Part shown: piece by piece, positions 7,732 through 16,274 of the stretch
How positions within the stretch are numbered: position 1 is the stretch's first letter
Layout: the number at the start of each line of letters is the position of its first letter
Source: Flavobacterium reichenbachii
GTDB lineage: Bacteria > Bacteroidota > Bacteroidia > Flavobacteriales > Flavobacteriaceae
Reading direction: 5' to 3'
NCBI RefSeq assembly: GCF_002217435.1
Contig: NZ_MUHF01000019.1
Span: 359,744 to 423,743 of the forward strand
Length of the DNA stretch: 64,000 nucleotides
Program-made: the position numbers and the translations under genes
The notes under the pieces: model-generated
Seen by the model: the letters and a program-made list of their open reading frames with translations, nothing else
Database searches by the model: none
Told to the model about the DNA's origin: nothing

Positions 7732-8169
7732 ATGTCGATCTGTTTAAATTCAACCCTAAAATTAAAAGTGTTTACTTTTCTCTTTTTTTCTCTTGTTTTA
7801 AAGAGTAATGTGTATTCACAAAAACAATTAAGTACTGATAGAGAAGATACTATAACCTTTAAGACATTGGCGGAAGTTGAAGTTAACCCAGAATTTCCGG
7901 GAGGTATAGATAAATTTTACAAATTTGTAGGGAATAATTTTAATAGATCTGATAAAGAACCTTATGGAAAAATAGTGGCTCAGTTTATCATTGAAAAAGA
8001 TGGAGGATTGTCTAATATTGAAATAATAAAGAATGAGGTTGGAGTAATTTCGGGAGCAGAATATATTCGTGTTTTAAAAAAATGCCCAAAATGGATTCCT
8101 GCATCTGATAATGGTAAGTTGGTCAGGGTAATTTATAAGTTACCAATTACATTACAAGGTGGTAAATAA
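7732..8169 (+). CDS. Small secreted TonB-like-domain protein
   Basis: A 145-residue protein with an N-terminal signal sequence (hydrophobic about 12-28, ending VYSQ) and a single TonB C-terminal-like module (about 48-143: PGGIDKFYKF, IEKDGGLSNIEI, VLKKCPKWIPA, VIYKLPI). It lies 28 bases after the M56 protease gene and is almost certainly cotranscribed. The module closely parallels the C-terminus of that protease, suggesting a partial gene duplication and perhaps a soluble partner or competitor for the same ligand; that is inference. Confidence 0.8.
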   Translation: MSICLNSTLKLKVFTFLFFSLVLKSNVYSQKQLSTDREDTITFKTLAEVEVNPEFPGGIDKFYKFVGNNFNRSDKEPYGKIVAQFIIEKDGGLSNIEIIKNEVGVISGAEYIRVLKKCPKWIPASDNGKLVRVIYKLPITLQGGK

Positions 8170-8170
8170 A

Positions 8171-8204
8171 AAAAATCCGCTTCTGGAGATAGAAGCGGAT
8201 AAAA
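8171..8204 (-). terminator. Terminator between convergent genes
   Basis: Perfect 10-bp stem (8175-8184 / 8191-8200) with a 6-base loop. The T-tract is on the minus-strand side, so it chiefly serves the saccharopine-dehydrogenase-like gene, though the hairpin can also act on the plus-strand operon. Confidence 0.7.
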
Positions 8205-8242
8205 TTAAAAACTAAAAAAATCTCAAAAAAAAACTAATCAGA

Positions 8243-9607
8243 TTAAAATAAATCTGGATTGTATCCAAAGTAAGGCATGGTTTGTTCATTAAAAATGACG
8301 CCATACTCTTCTAATTCTTTTAAAATGGGCAGATAAACTTCTTTGTTTATAGGAAGTTGTACGCCGGGAGTGGTAATCTTGCCGTTTAAAATCAATAATG
8401 CAGCCATCGCAACAGGAAGACCAACCGTTTTTGCCATAGCAGTATAAGTCTGATCGTCTCCAATACAAACCATTTTCGAATCTATTTGTTCTTTTTTACC
8501 ATTAAGTTCGTATCCGAATTTATGGTACATTACAATCATATCTTTGTCGTCTGGTTCTAAAGTCCAGCTGTCAGAAAGTATTTTTTCTAAAATTTGAGCT
8601 GGTGTAGCATTTTTTAAATTTACTTTCTTATTTGGGTTAAATAAATCCAATTCCAGAAGTTTATCCCACATAATATCGTCTTGGTCAATTTTTAAAATCA
8701 ACCTTGTTTTTATCTCTACAGAATCTGTTGGATGATAAGGCAGAAAAGAATTTACAAACTGGCGGTAACTCATATTTTCAGAATCTTCCATAATATAACT
8801 GTCGTCTGTCATTCCGAGCTGTACAAACATATTCCAGGCTTTAGAAAAACCAACCCTTCTGATTGTTCCCCTGTATAAGGTCAGAATGTCATCCAGACCA
8901 TAAATCGAGCGGTATTTTAGAGAATCACGATTCGAATAAGCTTCAAATTTTCCGTAACCTTCAACTTCAAGAAATTCAGTTCTTCTAAATAAATTGCAAT
9001 AAGGAATATATTTGTAAGTTCCTTCCTGAACAAATTTAGCCGCACCGCCTTGTCCTGCCAAAACTACATTTCTTGGTGCCCATGTAAATTTGTAATTCCA
9101 CAAGTTATTATCACATTCGGGAGCTACTAAACCACCGCAAAAAGATTCAAAAAGCAGCATATTACCGCCTTTTTCCTGAATCTCGTCAATAACTTTCATG
9201 GCGCTCATATGGTCTATTCCGGGGTCAAGACCAACTTCATTCATAAAAATCAGATTGCTTTCTTTGGCTTCGAGATGAAGCGCCTGCATGGCATCGCTGA
9301 TGTAAGATGCCGTGACAAGATGTTTTTTGAACTGCAGACAGTCTTTTGCAATTTCGATATGCAGATGTGCCGGTAACATCGAAATCACAATTGATGCTTT
9401 TTCGACAGCAGCTCTTCTTTCGTCGGCATTAAAAATATCTAAAGCAAGCGGAGTTGCGTTAGGATGTTTTTGTGTTTTTTTTTCGGCCAAAGCCAGAGAG
9501 AGATCTGCCACAACAAGATGCAGTCTTTCGGTTTCTGATTTTGATAACAAATACCGAATCAACGAAGATGCAGATCTGCCTGCTCCAATTATTAAAACAC
9601 TTCTCAT
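8243..9607 (-). CDS. Saccharopine dehydrogenase-family oxidoreductase
   Basis: A 454-residue NAD(P)-dependent enzyme of the saccharopine dehydrogenase (LYS9-like) family. The N-terminal Rossmann fold starts immediately (VLIIGAGRSASSLIRYL) and the C-terminal saccharopine-dehydrogenase domain is recognisable (NEVGLDPGIDHMSAMKVIDE, FCGGLVAPE, KFTWAPRNVVLAGQGGAA). Family members form or cleave saccharopine in lysine metabolism; in Bacteroidota a lysine-degradation or related carboxynorspermidine-type role is possible and cannot be separated by eye. Cytosolic; single gene, divergent from the DUF423 gene. Confidence 0.87.
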   Translation of the reverse strand: MRSVLIIGAGRSASSLIRYLLSKSETERLHLVVADLSLALAEKKTQKHPNATPLALDIFNADERRAAVEKASIVISMLPAHLHIEIAKDCLQFKKHLVTASYISDAMQALHLEAKESNLIFMNEVGLDPGIDHMSAMKVIDEIQEKGGNMLLFESFCGGLVAPECDNNLWNYKFTWAPRNVVLAGQGGAAKFVQEGTYKYIPYCNLFRRTEFLEVEGYGKFEAYSNRDSLKYRSIYGLDDILTLYRGTIRRVGFSKAWNMFVQLGMTDDSYIMEDSENMSYRQFVNSFLPYHPTDSVEIKTRLILKIDQDDIMWDKLLELDLFNPNKKVNLKNATPAQILEKILSDSWTLEPDDKDMIVMYHKFGYELNGKKEQIDSKMVCIGDDQTYTAMAKTVGLPVAMAALLILNGKITTPGVQLPINKEVYLPILKELEEYGVIFNEQTMPYFGYNPDLF

Positions 9608-9761
9608 AATTTAAATATTTAACACAAATATATTGAAGTGTTATAAATATAACAATTAAAATAAGATTAAGTTGAATTATTTTTTTCGTAAAAAATGAAT
9701 TCAGCATTATATTTTTTCCGAAAAAAATTAGAAAGTAAAATGATTTTAAAGCAGATTGAAG

Positions 9762-9769
9762 TATTTTTG
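9762..9769 (+). promoter_or_regulatory. Candidate -7 box (TATTTTTG) of the DUF423 gene
   Basis: Exact TAnnTTTG match 23 bases before the ATG at 9793; -33 region is not obvious. Confidence 0.4.
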
Positions 9770-9792
9770 TGTGAAATTGAATCTAATATATT

Positions 9793-10179
9793 ATGAAAAG
9801 AAGAATCGTTTTGACGGGAGCTTTTATTGGCATGCTGGCTATTATTTTTGGTGCTTTTGGAGCACATCTTTTAAAAAAATATCTTTCTGTTGATCAACTA
9901 AATACTTTTGAAGTTGGTGTTCGCTACCAGATGTATCATGCCTTTTTTTTATTCTTTCTTTCTACCAGAAAAGACATTGCCGAAAAGACTTTAAAAACAA
10001 TATACAATTTGGTTGTTGCAGGTGTTTTGCTTTTTAGTGGTTCAATCTATTTACTAGCGACAAAAGATGTTACTGTTTTTGATTCGAAAATTATCGTATT
10101 CGCAACACCTTTAGGAGGTTTTCTATTAATTATAGCTTGGGCGGTATTATTCTTTACAATTTTGAGGAGAAAATCATAA
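9793..10179 (+). CDS. DUF423 family membrane protein
   Basis: A 128-residue four-helix membrane protein of the DUF423 (YgdD / TMEM256-like) family. The diagnostic N-terminus is present: a first helix ending in FGAFGAHLLKK, then the FEVGVRYQMYHAFFLFF motif, followed by two further helices with LLFSGSIYLL and TPLGGFLLIIAWA. Length and topology are standard. Function is not established in any member. It is transcribed alone from a TAnnTTTG-type promoter, divergent from the saccharopine-dehydrogenase-like gene. Confidence 0.92.
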   Translation: MKRRIVLTGAFIGMLAIIFGAFGAHLLKKYLSVDQLNTFEVGVRYQMYHAFFLFFLSTRKDIAEKTLKTIYNLVVAGVLLFSGSIYLLATKDVTVFDSKIIVFATPLGGFLLIIAWAVLFFTILRRKS

Positions 10180-10216
10180 AATCCCGAATAAAAAATTCTA
10201 TCTGAAAATTAATTTT

Positions 10217-10224
10217 TAATTTTG
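10217..10224 (+). promoter_or_regulatory. Candidate -7 box (TAATTTTG) upstream of pckA
   Basis: Exact TAnnTTTG match about 160 bases before the pckA start, implying a long leader. No -33 TTG at ideal spacing; treat as tentative. Confidence 0.3.
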
Positions 10225-10382
10225 TGTCATAAATAACATATAACGTTGCTTATGTGAATTTTTATTCCTTTTTGCTAAAAACAGAAAAGAATCTAACAAA
10301 TTCATTTTGTGAGTTATAACAAACAAAAGAGAAGATCAATGCTTACCTCTTTAAAAACAACATCACACACAACTTAAAAATT

Positions 10383-11987
10383 ATGGACACTAACACAGTT
10401 TTCGCGCAATCGATTTCGTTGAAAAATTTAGGAATTGAAAATGCAAAAGTTCGGTATCAATTATCTGCAGATGAATTGCATGCGATTACTTTGCAGTCGG
10501 GTCAAGGCGTTGAGAATTCTACAGGAGCATTGGCAATTAATACAGGTGAATTTACTGGTCGTTCTCCGCAAGATCGTTTTATAGTAAAAGATAGTATTAC
10601 CGAAGATAAAGTATGGTGGGGAAATGTAAACATTCCTTTTGAATCTGAAGCTTTTGATAAATTATACAATAAGGTAACAGCATTTTTATCAAACAAAGAA
10701 GTTTTTGTTCGTGATTCTTATGTATGTTCCGACCCAAATTATAGATTAAATGTTCGTGTTGTAACAGAAACAGCTTGGTCTAATTTATTTTGCTACAATA
10801 TGTTCCTTCGCCCGGAAGAGTCAGAATTGACAAATTTTACTCCAGAATGGACTGTGATCTGCGCACCAAGTTTTATGGCAGATCCTGCTGTAGACGGAAC
10901 ACGTCAGTCTAATTTTGCTATTTTAGACTTTACTAAAAAGATTGCACTTATTGGCGGAACTGGGTATACAGGAGAAATGAAAAAAGGGATTTTCTCTGCT
11001 TTAAACTTCATTTTGCCAGTTTTTGAAAATACACTTCCAATGCATTGCAGTGCCAATGTTGGTGAAGCTGGAGATACAGCAATTTTCTTCGGATTATCCG
11101 GAACAGGAAAAACTACCTTGTCTGCAGATCCCGATCGTAAATTAATTGGTGACGATGAGCACGGATGGACCAGCGAAAACACTGTTTTTAACTTTGAAGG
11201 AGGTTGTTATGCTAAGGTTATTAATTTGACTGAAGAAAACGAGCCAGACATTTTTAGAGCCATTAAAAAAGGAGCTCTTTTAGAAAATGTAGTTTTTAAA
11301 GCAGGAACAAACGAAGTAGATTTTGATGATGTTTCGATTACTCAAAATACACGTGTAAGCTACCCAATAACACATATTGACAATATTCAGCCGGATTCTA
11401 TCGGGCACAATCCAAAAAATATATTTTTCTTAACGGCAGATTCTTTCGGTATCCTGCCTCCAATCTCAAAACTGACTCCAGGTCAGGCTGCGTACCATTT
11501 TATTTCAGGATATACTGCAAAAGTTGCCGGAACAGAAGCAGGAGTTACAGAACCACAGCCTAATTTCTCGGCTTGTTTTGGAGCACCATTTATGCCTTTG
11601 CACCCAACGCGTTATGCCGAAATGCTGACTAAAAAAATGAAAGATGCCGGAGTAAAAGTTTGGTTAATCAATACAGGCTGGACAGGCGGAGCATACGGAA
11701 CAGGAAGCCGTATGAAATTAAAATATACTCGTGCAATGATTACTGCTGCCTTAAAAGGAGAGTTGGACAATGTAGAGTATGTAAACCACAAAGTGTTTGG
11801 AATTGCAAAACCACAATCTTGTCCTAATGTTCCAAGCGAAATTCTGAATCCTAGAAATACTTGGGAAGACAAAGATTTATACGATAAAAAGGCAGTGGAA
11901 TTGGCTCAGAAATTTAAAGCTAATTTTGCCAAATTTGAAGAATTTGCCAATGCCGAAATCTTGGCTGGCGCACCGATTACAGAATAA
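10383..11987 (+). CDS. pckA: ATP-dependent phosphoenolpyruvate carboxykinase
   Basis: A 534-residue cytosolic enzyme that converts oxaloacetate plus ATP to phosphoenolpyruvate, CO2 and ADP, the entry step of gluconeogenesis. Full-length for the ATP-dependent class. Visible motifs: FTGRSPQDRF near residue 55, the kinase-1a P-loop GLSGTGKTT (237-245), the metal-binding GDDEHGW (256-262) and the late GYTAKVAGTEAG. The gene has a long upstream leader (about 200 bases from the previous gene) and a strong 13-bp intrinsic terminator after it, so it is monocistronic. Confidence 0.98.
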   Translation: MDTNTVFAQSISLKNLGIENAKVRYQLSADELHAITLQSGQGVENSTGALAINTGEFTGRSPQDRFIVKDSITEDKVWWGNVNIPFESEAFDKLYNKVTAFLSNKEVFVRDSYVCSDPNYRLNVRVVTETAWSNLFCYNMFLRPEESELTNFTPEWTVICAPSFMADPAVDGTRQSNFAILDFTKKIALIGGTGYTGEMKKGIFSALNFILPVFENTLPMHCSANVGEAGDTAIFFGLSGTGKTTLSADPDRKLIGDDEHGWTSENTVFNFEGGCYAKVINLTEENEPDIFRAIKKGALLENVVFKAGTNEVDFDDVSITQNTRVSYPITHIDNIQPDSIGHNPKNIFFLTADSFGILPPISKLTPGQAAYHFISGYTAKVAGTEAGVTEPQPNFSACFGAPFMPLHPTRYAEMLTKKMKDAGVKVWLINTGWTGGAYGTGSRMKLKYTRAMITAALKGELDNVEYVNHKVFGIAKPQSCPNVPSEILNPRNTWEDKDLYDKKAVELAQKFKANFAKFEEFANAEILAGAPITE

Positions 11988-12010
11988 GGGGCAATTACTA
12001 ATTCAAAGTG

Positions 12011-12043
12011 AAAAAGCTGTTCAGTGATGAACAGCTTTTTTTT
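12011..12043 (+). terminator. Intrinsic terminator of pckA
   Basis: Perfect 13-bp stem (12011-12023 / 12028-12040) with a GTGA loop followed by a T run. Confidence 0.9.
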
Positions 12044-12092
12044 GTTTCAGGTTTCAAGTTTCAGGTTTCAAGTTCCAGTTGGAACTTGAAAC
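12044..12092. repeat. tttcaggtttcaag phrase repeat with hairpin
   Basis: Several tandem copies of a gtttca(a/g)g phrase end in a perfect inverted repeat with 13-bp arms (12065-12077 / 12080-12092) and a 2-base loop. It lies just after the phytase stop on the minus strand and may serve as that gene's terminator. Similar phrases occur at about 35806-35840 and 24670-24690. Confidence 0.7.
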
Positions 12093-12100
12093 AAAAATAA

Positions 12101-13159
12101 CTATTTCCTACCTTCGTCAATACGCTTTTGCATCAAATCCCAAGTATAATAATGAAACGTCATTCCGTTGCTCATCGCTATAAAAAGTCCGTTTTTGTAT
12201 TTTGGACCTAAGTTTACATTTGTAACATCAGCACCGTCGCACTCCACCGTAGAAGTAGGAATTTCTGCCAATAATGGATACTCGTTTGGATTTCCTTTAG
12301 CGCCTTCTCTCGGATAAACCATAAAAGTATTTGCCTGCTGGTTAGATACTAAAATATATCCTGTAGAATCTGTTTTTTTGTAAATCGCGATTCCTTCGTT
12401 ATCTGCTTTGAAACCCGTTTTTCCAAAAAGAGCTAATTCTTTATTATCGTTTAATGCAGGATCGGCTTTGTATTTTCTGATTCCAAACTGCTCGTCACAG
12501 TATAAAACAGTTCCCAATTCATTATCAACTGCAATTGCTTCTATTTCTTTCTTTCCGCTGTAGGCACCAAATTTACGAACCACTTTTGCTGTCGCCGCTT
12601 TTCCGGAACCCGAAAGTTCATACTGCCATAAATAACTTCCTGAAGGACCTGATTTTCTGCCTACGATTGCAAAAATCTTTTGGTCGCCAGGACGCGTGTA
12701 TAAGGCAATTCCCATTGGGTCGCGTAAATCTTCGCCTTCAAAAACTGCTATTCCGCCATTATCAATCGGTTCTAAATCTGGCAGACTAAAAATTCTGATT
12801 TTGTTAGTTTCTCGTTCTGTGGTAACTGCAATGTCTACTTTTTTTCCGTCAATCAATAATCCGTACGCGATATCAACATTGTTTGGCCTTTTTAAAACAA
12901 TTGATTTTTTAAGTATTTTTCCATTCAAATCAAAAGCATACAACGCTCCGTCTGTATCTTTATCGGTTCCTACAATAATACTTTTTGAAGCATCAGTTGG
13001 GTGAATCCAGATCGAAGGATCGTCTGTGTCATGAGGCAAAGCTTCTGTAACGGTAGTTGGTTTTACTGCATTTGCTGCAACCGGTGCTAATTTATCGTCT
13101 TTACAGCTTGTAAATAAAAGCCCTAAAAGTAAAAAAGATAGAATAGATTTATTTTTCAT
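12101..13159 (-). CDS. Beta-propeller phytase lipoprotein (3-phytase)
   Basis: A 352-residue lipoprotein (lipobox LFTSC, Cys19) of the beta-propeller phytase family, which releases phosphate from inositol hexakisphosphate in a Ca2+-dependent way. Recognisable segments are DTDDPSIWIHP with the following IIVGTDKDTDGALYAF, the RPNNVDIAYG strand, DPMGIALY, and EAIAVDNELGTVLYCDEQ, which carry the acidic calcium and phosphate ligands of the family. It is downstream of a TonB-dependent receptor on the same strand, so the pair probably captures phytate or its products at the outer membrane. Surface exposure is inferred. Confidence 0.9.
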   Translation of the reverse strand: MKNKSILSFLLLGLLFTSCKDDKLAPVAANAVKPTTVTEALPHDTDDPSIWIHPTDASKSIIVGTDKDTDGALYAFDLNGKILKKSIVLKRPNNVDIAYGLLIDGKKVDIAVTTERETNKIRIFSLPDLEPIDNGGIAVFEGEDLRDPMGIALYTRPGDQKIFAIVGRKSGPSGSYLWQYELSGSGKAATAKVVRKFGAYSGKKEIEAIAVDNELGTVLYCDEQFGIRKYKADPALNDNKELALFGKTGFKADNEGIAIYKKTDSTGYILVSNQQANTFMVYPREGAKGNPNEYPLLAEIPTSTVECDGADVTNVNLGPKYKNGLFIAMSNGMTFHYYTWDLMQKRIDEGRK

Positions 13160-13179
13160 TATGATTTTTATTTAAAATG

Positions 13180-13213
13180 AAATTAGACAGAACCGCTAAG
13201 TTCTGTCTAATTT
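13180..13213 (-). promoter_or_regulatory. Strong intercistronic hairpin between receptor and phytase genes
   Basis: Perfect 14-bp inverted repeat (13180-13193 / 13200-13213) with a 6-base loop, placed between the receptor stop and the phytase start. It is followed only by a weak T-rich stretch on the minus strand, so it may partly terminate transcription or stabilise the receptor mRNA. Confidence 0.75.
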
Positions 13214-13234
13214 AAGAAATTTATAAATGGATTA

Positions 13235-16045
13235 TTACAAATCTAATTTCAATCCTAAATTGTAACGAGCCTGGTAATATTCAGCTTGTTTAGTATGCGC
13301 TTCAACACCTTGATAGTAACGCAATGGCTGATTTGTTAAATTATTGGCTTCTGCAAAAACACGAAGTTTTGGCGTGATTTTATAAGAAGCATTTGCATCA
13401 AGAAAAAATTGTTTGTCGTAATAACTGTCTTTATAAGATTCAGAACCCAATTCGTCTAAATAATCAGATGTAAAGTTTGTCGAAACTCTTGCAGAGAAAC
13501 GTTTGTTCTCCCAAGACAAAGATCCGTTAAACATGTGTGGAGTTGTTCCCGGAAGGCTGATGTCGTTTCTTTCGTTTCCGTCTTCATCGGCAATTCCTTT
13601 TGCTTTAGATTTTGTGTAAGTATAGTTTAAATAGATACCAAAACCTTTAAGGAATTTTCCTGGAAGAAAATCTAACTGACGTTGAAAAGCGACTTCAAAT
13701 CCGTAAACATCAACATTGTCACCGTTTCTAGATTGTAAAAAAGACCAGTTTTCTCCTGCTGGAACCGGGTTAACCTGATTTGGAAAATCATTTGCAAATT
13801 TCTCGGCAGTATATTGATTGTCGCTGTAGTTGTAAATGAAATCATTTAATTTTTTATAGAAAACACCTCCGGAAATTAAACCAACAGATTTGAAATAATT
13901 CTCAACCATAAAATCATAGTTATAAGAATACGTAACATTTAGACCTGGATTTCCAGCAGTTATCTCTTTGTCTGCAGCGATATTATTTACATAAGGTGCC
14001 AGTGCATAATAATTTGGTCTTGCCAAAGCTGTTGTAGCTGCAGCTCTTAAAACTAAATCTTTTGTGGCGTTGTATTGAAAAGAAATACTTGGCAGTAAAT
14101 TAGTATAAGAATTGGTATTATTAATTTTACTTTCTAATTCTTCTTCATCCAAAACGCGGTTTCCTGTATAATCAATATGTGTATTCTCTAAACGGAAACC
14201 TAAAACCATAGAAAGTTTATCGTTAAAATCCTGATCCCATCTTACGTAAGCTGCATAAATACTTTCTTTAGCATTATAGTTTACTGCTAAGAATTCTGCC
14301 GGATCCGATTCTTTATCGAATAATGCAGCGTTATTTAAGTCTAAACTCCCTAAAAAAGATGCCGATGCAAAGGCTCCGGGAACATATTGACTTCCAGGAT
14401 TAAAACCTTTTCCGTCGTAATAGCTTGTTGGAATATCAGATAATAAATCCATTCCGCCATTAATTGATTCATAAGAATAGAAATTATTATTTCGCTCTTT
14501 TTCTTTCAAACGAAGTCTAAGACCTGTTCTCAATCTTCCTTTTTCTCCTGGAATTACAGAGAATGGAAAACGGATATTTACTTTTGCACCAAATTCGCTT
14601 TCGCTTGTTTCATCTGTGTTTTCTGTAACCGAATCAAATTCGAATTGGTCAAGAGATTCTCCTGCTGTTGTAACCAAAGGAAATCTCTGATCTGTAAGAT
14701 TTTCAAAAACCTCTAATCCTTTTTGACGGTATTCAATATAACGTTCACCGGGACGATATTCTCTGGCTTTAGCATAATTTGCAGACCAGTCTAAATCTAA
14801 TTTAGAGTTGATTAAATGCTCTCCTCGAATAGAATAATTCTGCACACGCTGATCTTCTAATCTTCTGTTTTTATTTCTGCTGCTGTCCAATCCTCCTTTT
14901 GTCTGACGTTTTGCGCGGCCTTCAAAACCAATGATTTCTTCGCCATTATAAAGCGGTTCAATATCATCGTAAGTCGTTCTAAAACGGTTTTCTCTATCGT
15001 CTCTCCAGTTGTAAATTGCGTTAGCAAAAATGGTGTTGTTTTCGTTAAATTTATAATCTAAAGCTACAGATCCACTGCGGCGAATACGTTGTACATCATA
15101 TTTTCTAACTTCGGCAGCTTGTATAAATTCGTTTCCGAAATCATCTTTTACCCATTCGTTCTCGATGTTATCAGAACCATAATCTACATTATTATAAGAA
15201 CCGCTTACAACGACACCTAATTTATTATCAATAAATCGATTTCCGTATACTAAACCTGCAGTGTAAGAAGCATGATCACGAATTGGTAAGTAACCTCCGG
15301 CAAGAGTTGCAGAGATTCTTTCGCCGTTTGGAGTTGCTCTTGTGATTAAGTTTACAGAACCTCCAATCGCATCTGCATCCATATCAGAAGTTAAGGTTTT
15401 GTTTACTTCGATAGTAGAAATCATATCAGACGGAATTAAATCCATTTGTACGTTTCTGTTATCACCTTCTGCAGATGGAATTCGGTCTCCATTTAACGTA
15501 ACCGAGTTTAATGACGGTGCCAAACCTCTAATGATAATATTTCTGGCCTCGCCCTGATCGTTCTGCATTGTGATACCCGGAACACGTTTTAAAGCGTCTC
15601 CCACGTTTGCATCTGGAAAACGTCCCATTTGGTCAGACGAAATTACGTTTCCAATGTTTTTATTATTTTTCTGCTGATTTAACGCTTTGGCCTGACCTTT
15701 TAAGATGTCTCCAACCACAACTTCATTCAACTCAGTTCCAGAAGTTTTCAGTGCAAAATCAATTACATTATTTTTTCCTTGTTCAACTTTAATTTCTTGT
15801 ACAGACGACTCGTATCCAATATATTTAACTTCAACTTTATAAGTTCCTTCGTTAATATTAAGAAGTTCAAAACGTCCGTTGTAATCCGATACAGTATATT
15901 TTTTTTCTCCCACAATCTGGATCATTGCGCCAGGCAGGGGCAGTTTGTCGTCAGCGTCTAATATCTTTCCTGATATTATCGCTTTTTGAGCAAAACCAAC
16001 TACTGTAGCTAGTAAAAATACTGCTAATAGAAATAATTTTTTCAT
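13235..16045 (-). CDS. TonB-dependent outer-membrane receptor
   Basis: A 936-residue receptor: signal peptide (1-19, ending GFAQ), carboxypeptidase-D regulatory-like domain (about 22-105), plug domain (about 120-240, with FPDANVGDALKRVPGITMQ and IIIRGLAPSLNSVTLNGDR) and a 22-strand-type barrel to the C-terminus. It imports a bulky substrate with TonB energy. It is not a SusC protein and has no SusD partner. The downstream phytase lipoprotein points to phytate or inositol phosphates as the ligand, though some receptors of this architecture take other substrates. A 14-bp hairpin separates the two genes. Confidence 0.9.
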   Translation of the reverse strand: MKKLFLLAVFLLATVVGFAQKAIISGKILDADDKLPLPGAMIQIVGEKKYTVSDYNGRFELLNINEGTYKVEVKYIGYESSVQEIKVEQGKNNVIDFALKTSGTELNEVVVGDILKGQAKALNQQKNNKNIGNVISSDQMGRFPDANVGDALKRVPGITMQNDQGEARNIIIRGLAPSLNSVTLNGDRIPSAEGDNRNVQMDLIPSDMISTIEVNKTLTSDMDADAIGGSVNLITRATPNGERISATLAGGYLPIRDHASYTAGLVYGNRFIDNKLGVVVSGSYNNVDYGSDNIENEWVKDDFGNEFIQAAEVRKYDVQRIRRSGSVALDYKFNENNTIFANAIYNWRDDRENRFRTTYDDIEPLYNGEEIIGFEGRAKRQTKGGLDSSRNKNRRLEDQRVQNYSIRGEHLINSKLDLDWSANYAKAREYRPGERYIEYRQKGLEVFENLTDQRFPLVTTAGESLDQFEFDSVTENTDETSESEFGAKVNIRFPFSVIPGEKGRLRTGLRLRLKEKERNNNFYSYESINGGMDLLSDIPTSYYDGKGFNPGSQYVPGAFASASFLGSLDLNNAALFDKESDPAEFLAVNYNAKESIYAAYVRWDQDFNDKLSMVLGFRLENTHIDYTGNRVLDEEELESKINNTNSYTNLLPSISFQYNATKDLVLRAAATTALARPNYYALAPYVNNIAADKEITAGNPGLNVTYSYNYDFMVENYFKSVGLISGGVFYKKLNDFIYNYSDNQYTAEKFANDFPNQVNPVPAGENWSFLQSRNGDNVDVYGFEVAFQRQLDFLPGKFLKGFGIYLNYTYTKSKAKGIADEDGNERNDISLPGTTPHMFNGSLSWENKRFSARVSTNFTSDYLDELGSESYKDSYYDKQFFLDANASYKITPKLRVFAEANNLTNQPLRYYQGVEAHTKQAEYYQARYNLGLKLDL

Positions 16046-16274
16046 TGTGTGTTTTATTTTTTACGAAACTAAAGCCTGCACATTATTAAACTCTTCAAAA
16101 AAAATTAACATAGTGTTATGATTGGCAAGATATATTTAGAAATGATTAATGTTAAAATAACATACGAAGCATAGGGTTTAGCCGAGTGTTAGTAAAAACA
16201 AAATCAACTATTTGTATGAGAATCAAAATTTTGGCGTTAAATTTGCCATATCAATCACAATCAAATCATCAATC

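Noticed and set aside
10502..10696. Antisense frames inside pckA (also 10904-11182 and 11612-11872)
   Set aside because: Shadows of a strongly conserved gene, no independent support.
16212..16274. In-frame TTG extension of the DUF4407 gene
   Set aside because: Family proteins begin at the MLKQF position; the extension has no supporting features.
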